Assembly (NCBI GenBank): GCA_029259995.1
Contig: JAJDEC010000016.1
Span: 1 to 14,262 of the forward strand
Direction: 5' to 3'
DNA length: 14,262 nt
From: Phycisphaerae bacterium
Lineage (GTDB): Bacteria > Planctomycetota > Phycisphaerae > UBA1845 > UTPLA1
Positions 14,200-14,262 of this stretch are shown in pieces (position 1 is the stretch's first letter; every line of letters starts with the position of its first letter). The translations under genes and the position numbers were made by a program. The notes under the pieces are model-generated. The model made no database searches. It was not told the origin of the DNA and was given only the letters and a program-made list of their open reading frames with translations.

Positions 14200-14262
14200 C
14201 TACTTCTTCGCGATGACATCGACCGTCTGCACGCGCCAGCCGTTCGCGCCTTGAGCGAGATA
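14200..14262 (-). CDS. C-terminal end of an unidentified gene (start beyond window)
   Basis: The last 63 bases read on the minus strand as a 20-residue C-terminus, YLAQGANGWRVQTVDVIAKK, ending in TAG (14200-14202). The pattern of a small hydrophobic helix end, then xGANGWxVxxVxVI, resembles the end of small DUF4177-like domains, where a Gly-Trp precedes the last beta strand, but this is too short to assign. It converges on the 790-residue gene with only 27 bases between the two stops. Confidence 0.45.
   Translation of the reverse strand, partial: YLAQGANGWRVQTVDVIAKK

Overview
The window is chromosomal DNA of moderately high GC from a free-living bacterium. Several features point to Planctomycetota, though this is inference and not proof: frequent GTG/TTG starts, a KorAB-type 2-oxoacid:ferredoxin oxidoreductase, a large exported-looking TPR protein followed by a beta domain and helical repeats, and scattered single housekeeping genes. 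I see no insertion sequence, phage gene, CRISPR array or rRNA.

Left half (1-8000, minus strand). Read in the direction of transcription, a two-gene korA-korB operon comes first (8000 down to 5089). It closes with a hairpin terminator at about 5005-5038. A candidate promoter overlapping the terminator tail then starts a second minus-strand run: a DegT/WbpE-like sugar aminotransferase, a polyprenyl-phosphate sugar-1-phosphate transferase of the MraY/WecA superfamily, an endonuclease/exonuclease/phosphatase-fold protein, the PLP-binding protein YggS, a two-helix small membrane protein and a membrane-anchored family 2 glycosyltransferase cut by the window edge. The aminotransferase, lipid-carrier transferase and glycosyltransferase suggest assembly of a surface polysaccharide or glycolipid. 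YggS and the small membrane protein look like housekeeping genes caught in the run.

Middle (8001-9989). About 700 bases without a convincing gene separate korA from a plus-strand tRNA-Leu (anticodon CAG). The tRNA is followed, tail to tail, by a stand-alone ilvC on the minus strand. ilvC is divergent from the genes to its right, and the 150-base divergent region carries a hairpin in the ilvC leader and an extended -10 element placed for a leaderless mRNA on the plus strand.

Right half (9990-14262, plus strand). Two translationally coupled genes each encode two N-terminal membrane helices followed by a TPR-like helical domain. After a candidate promoter and a leader with two hairpins comes a 790-residue protein: short hydrophobic N-terminus, long TPR region, beta-rich domain, HEAT-like C-terminus. 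I recognise no named family for these three. They are the least explained part of the window and may work together at the cell envelope. The last 63 bases hold the C-terminus of a convergent minus-strand gene.
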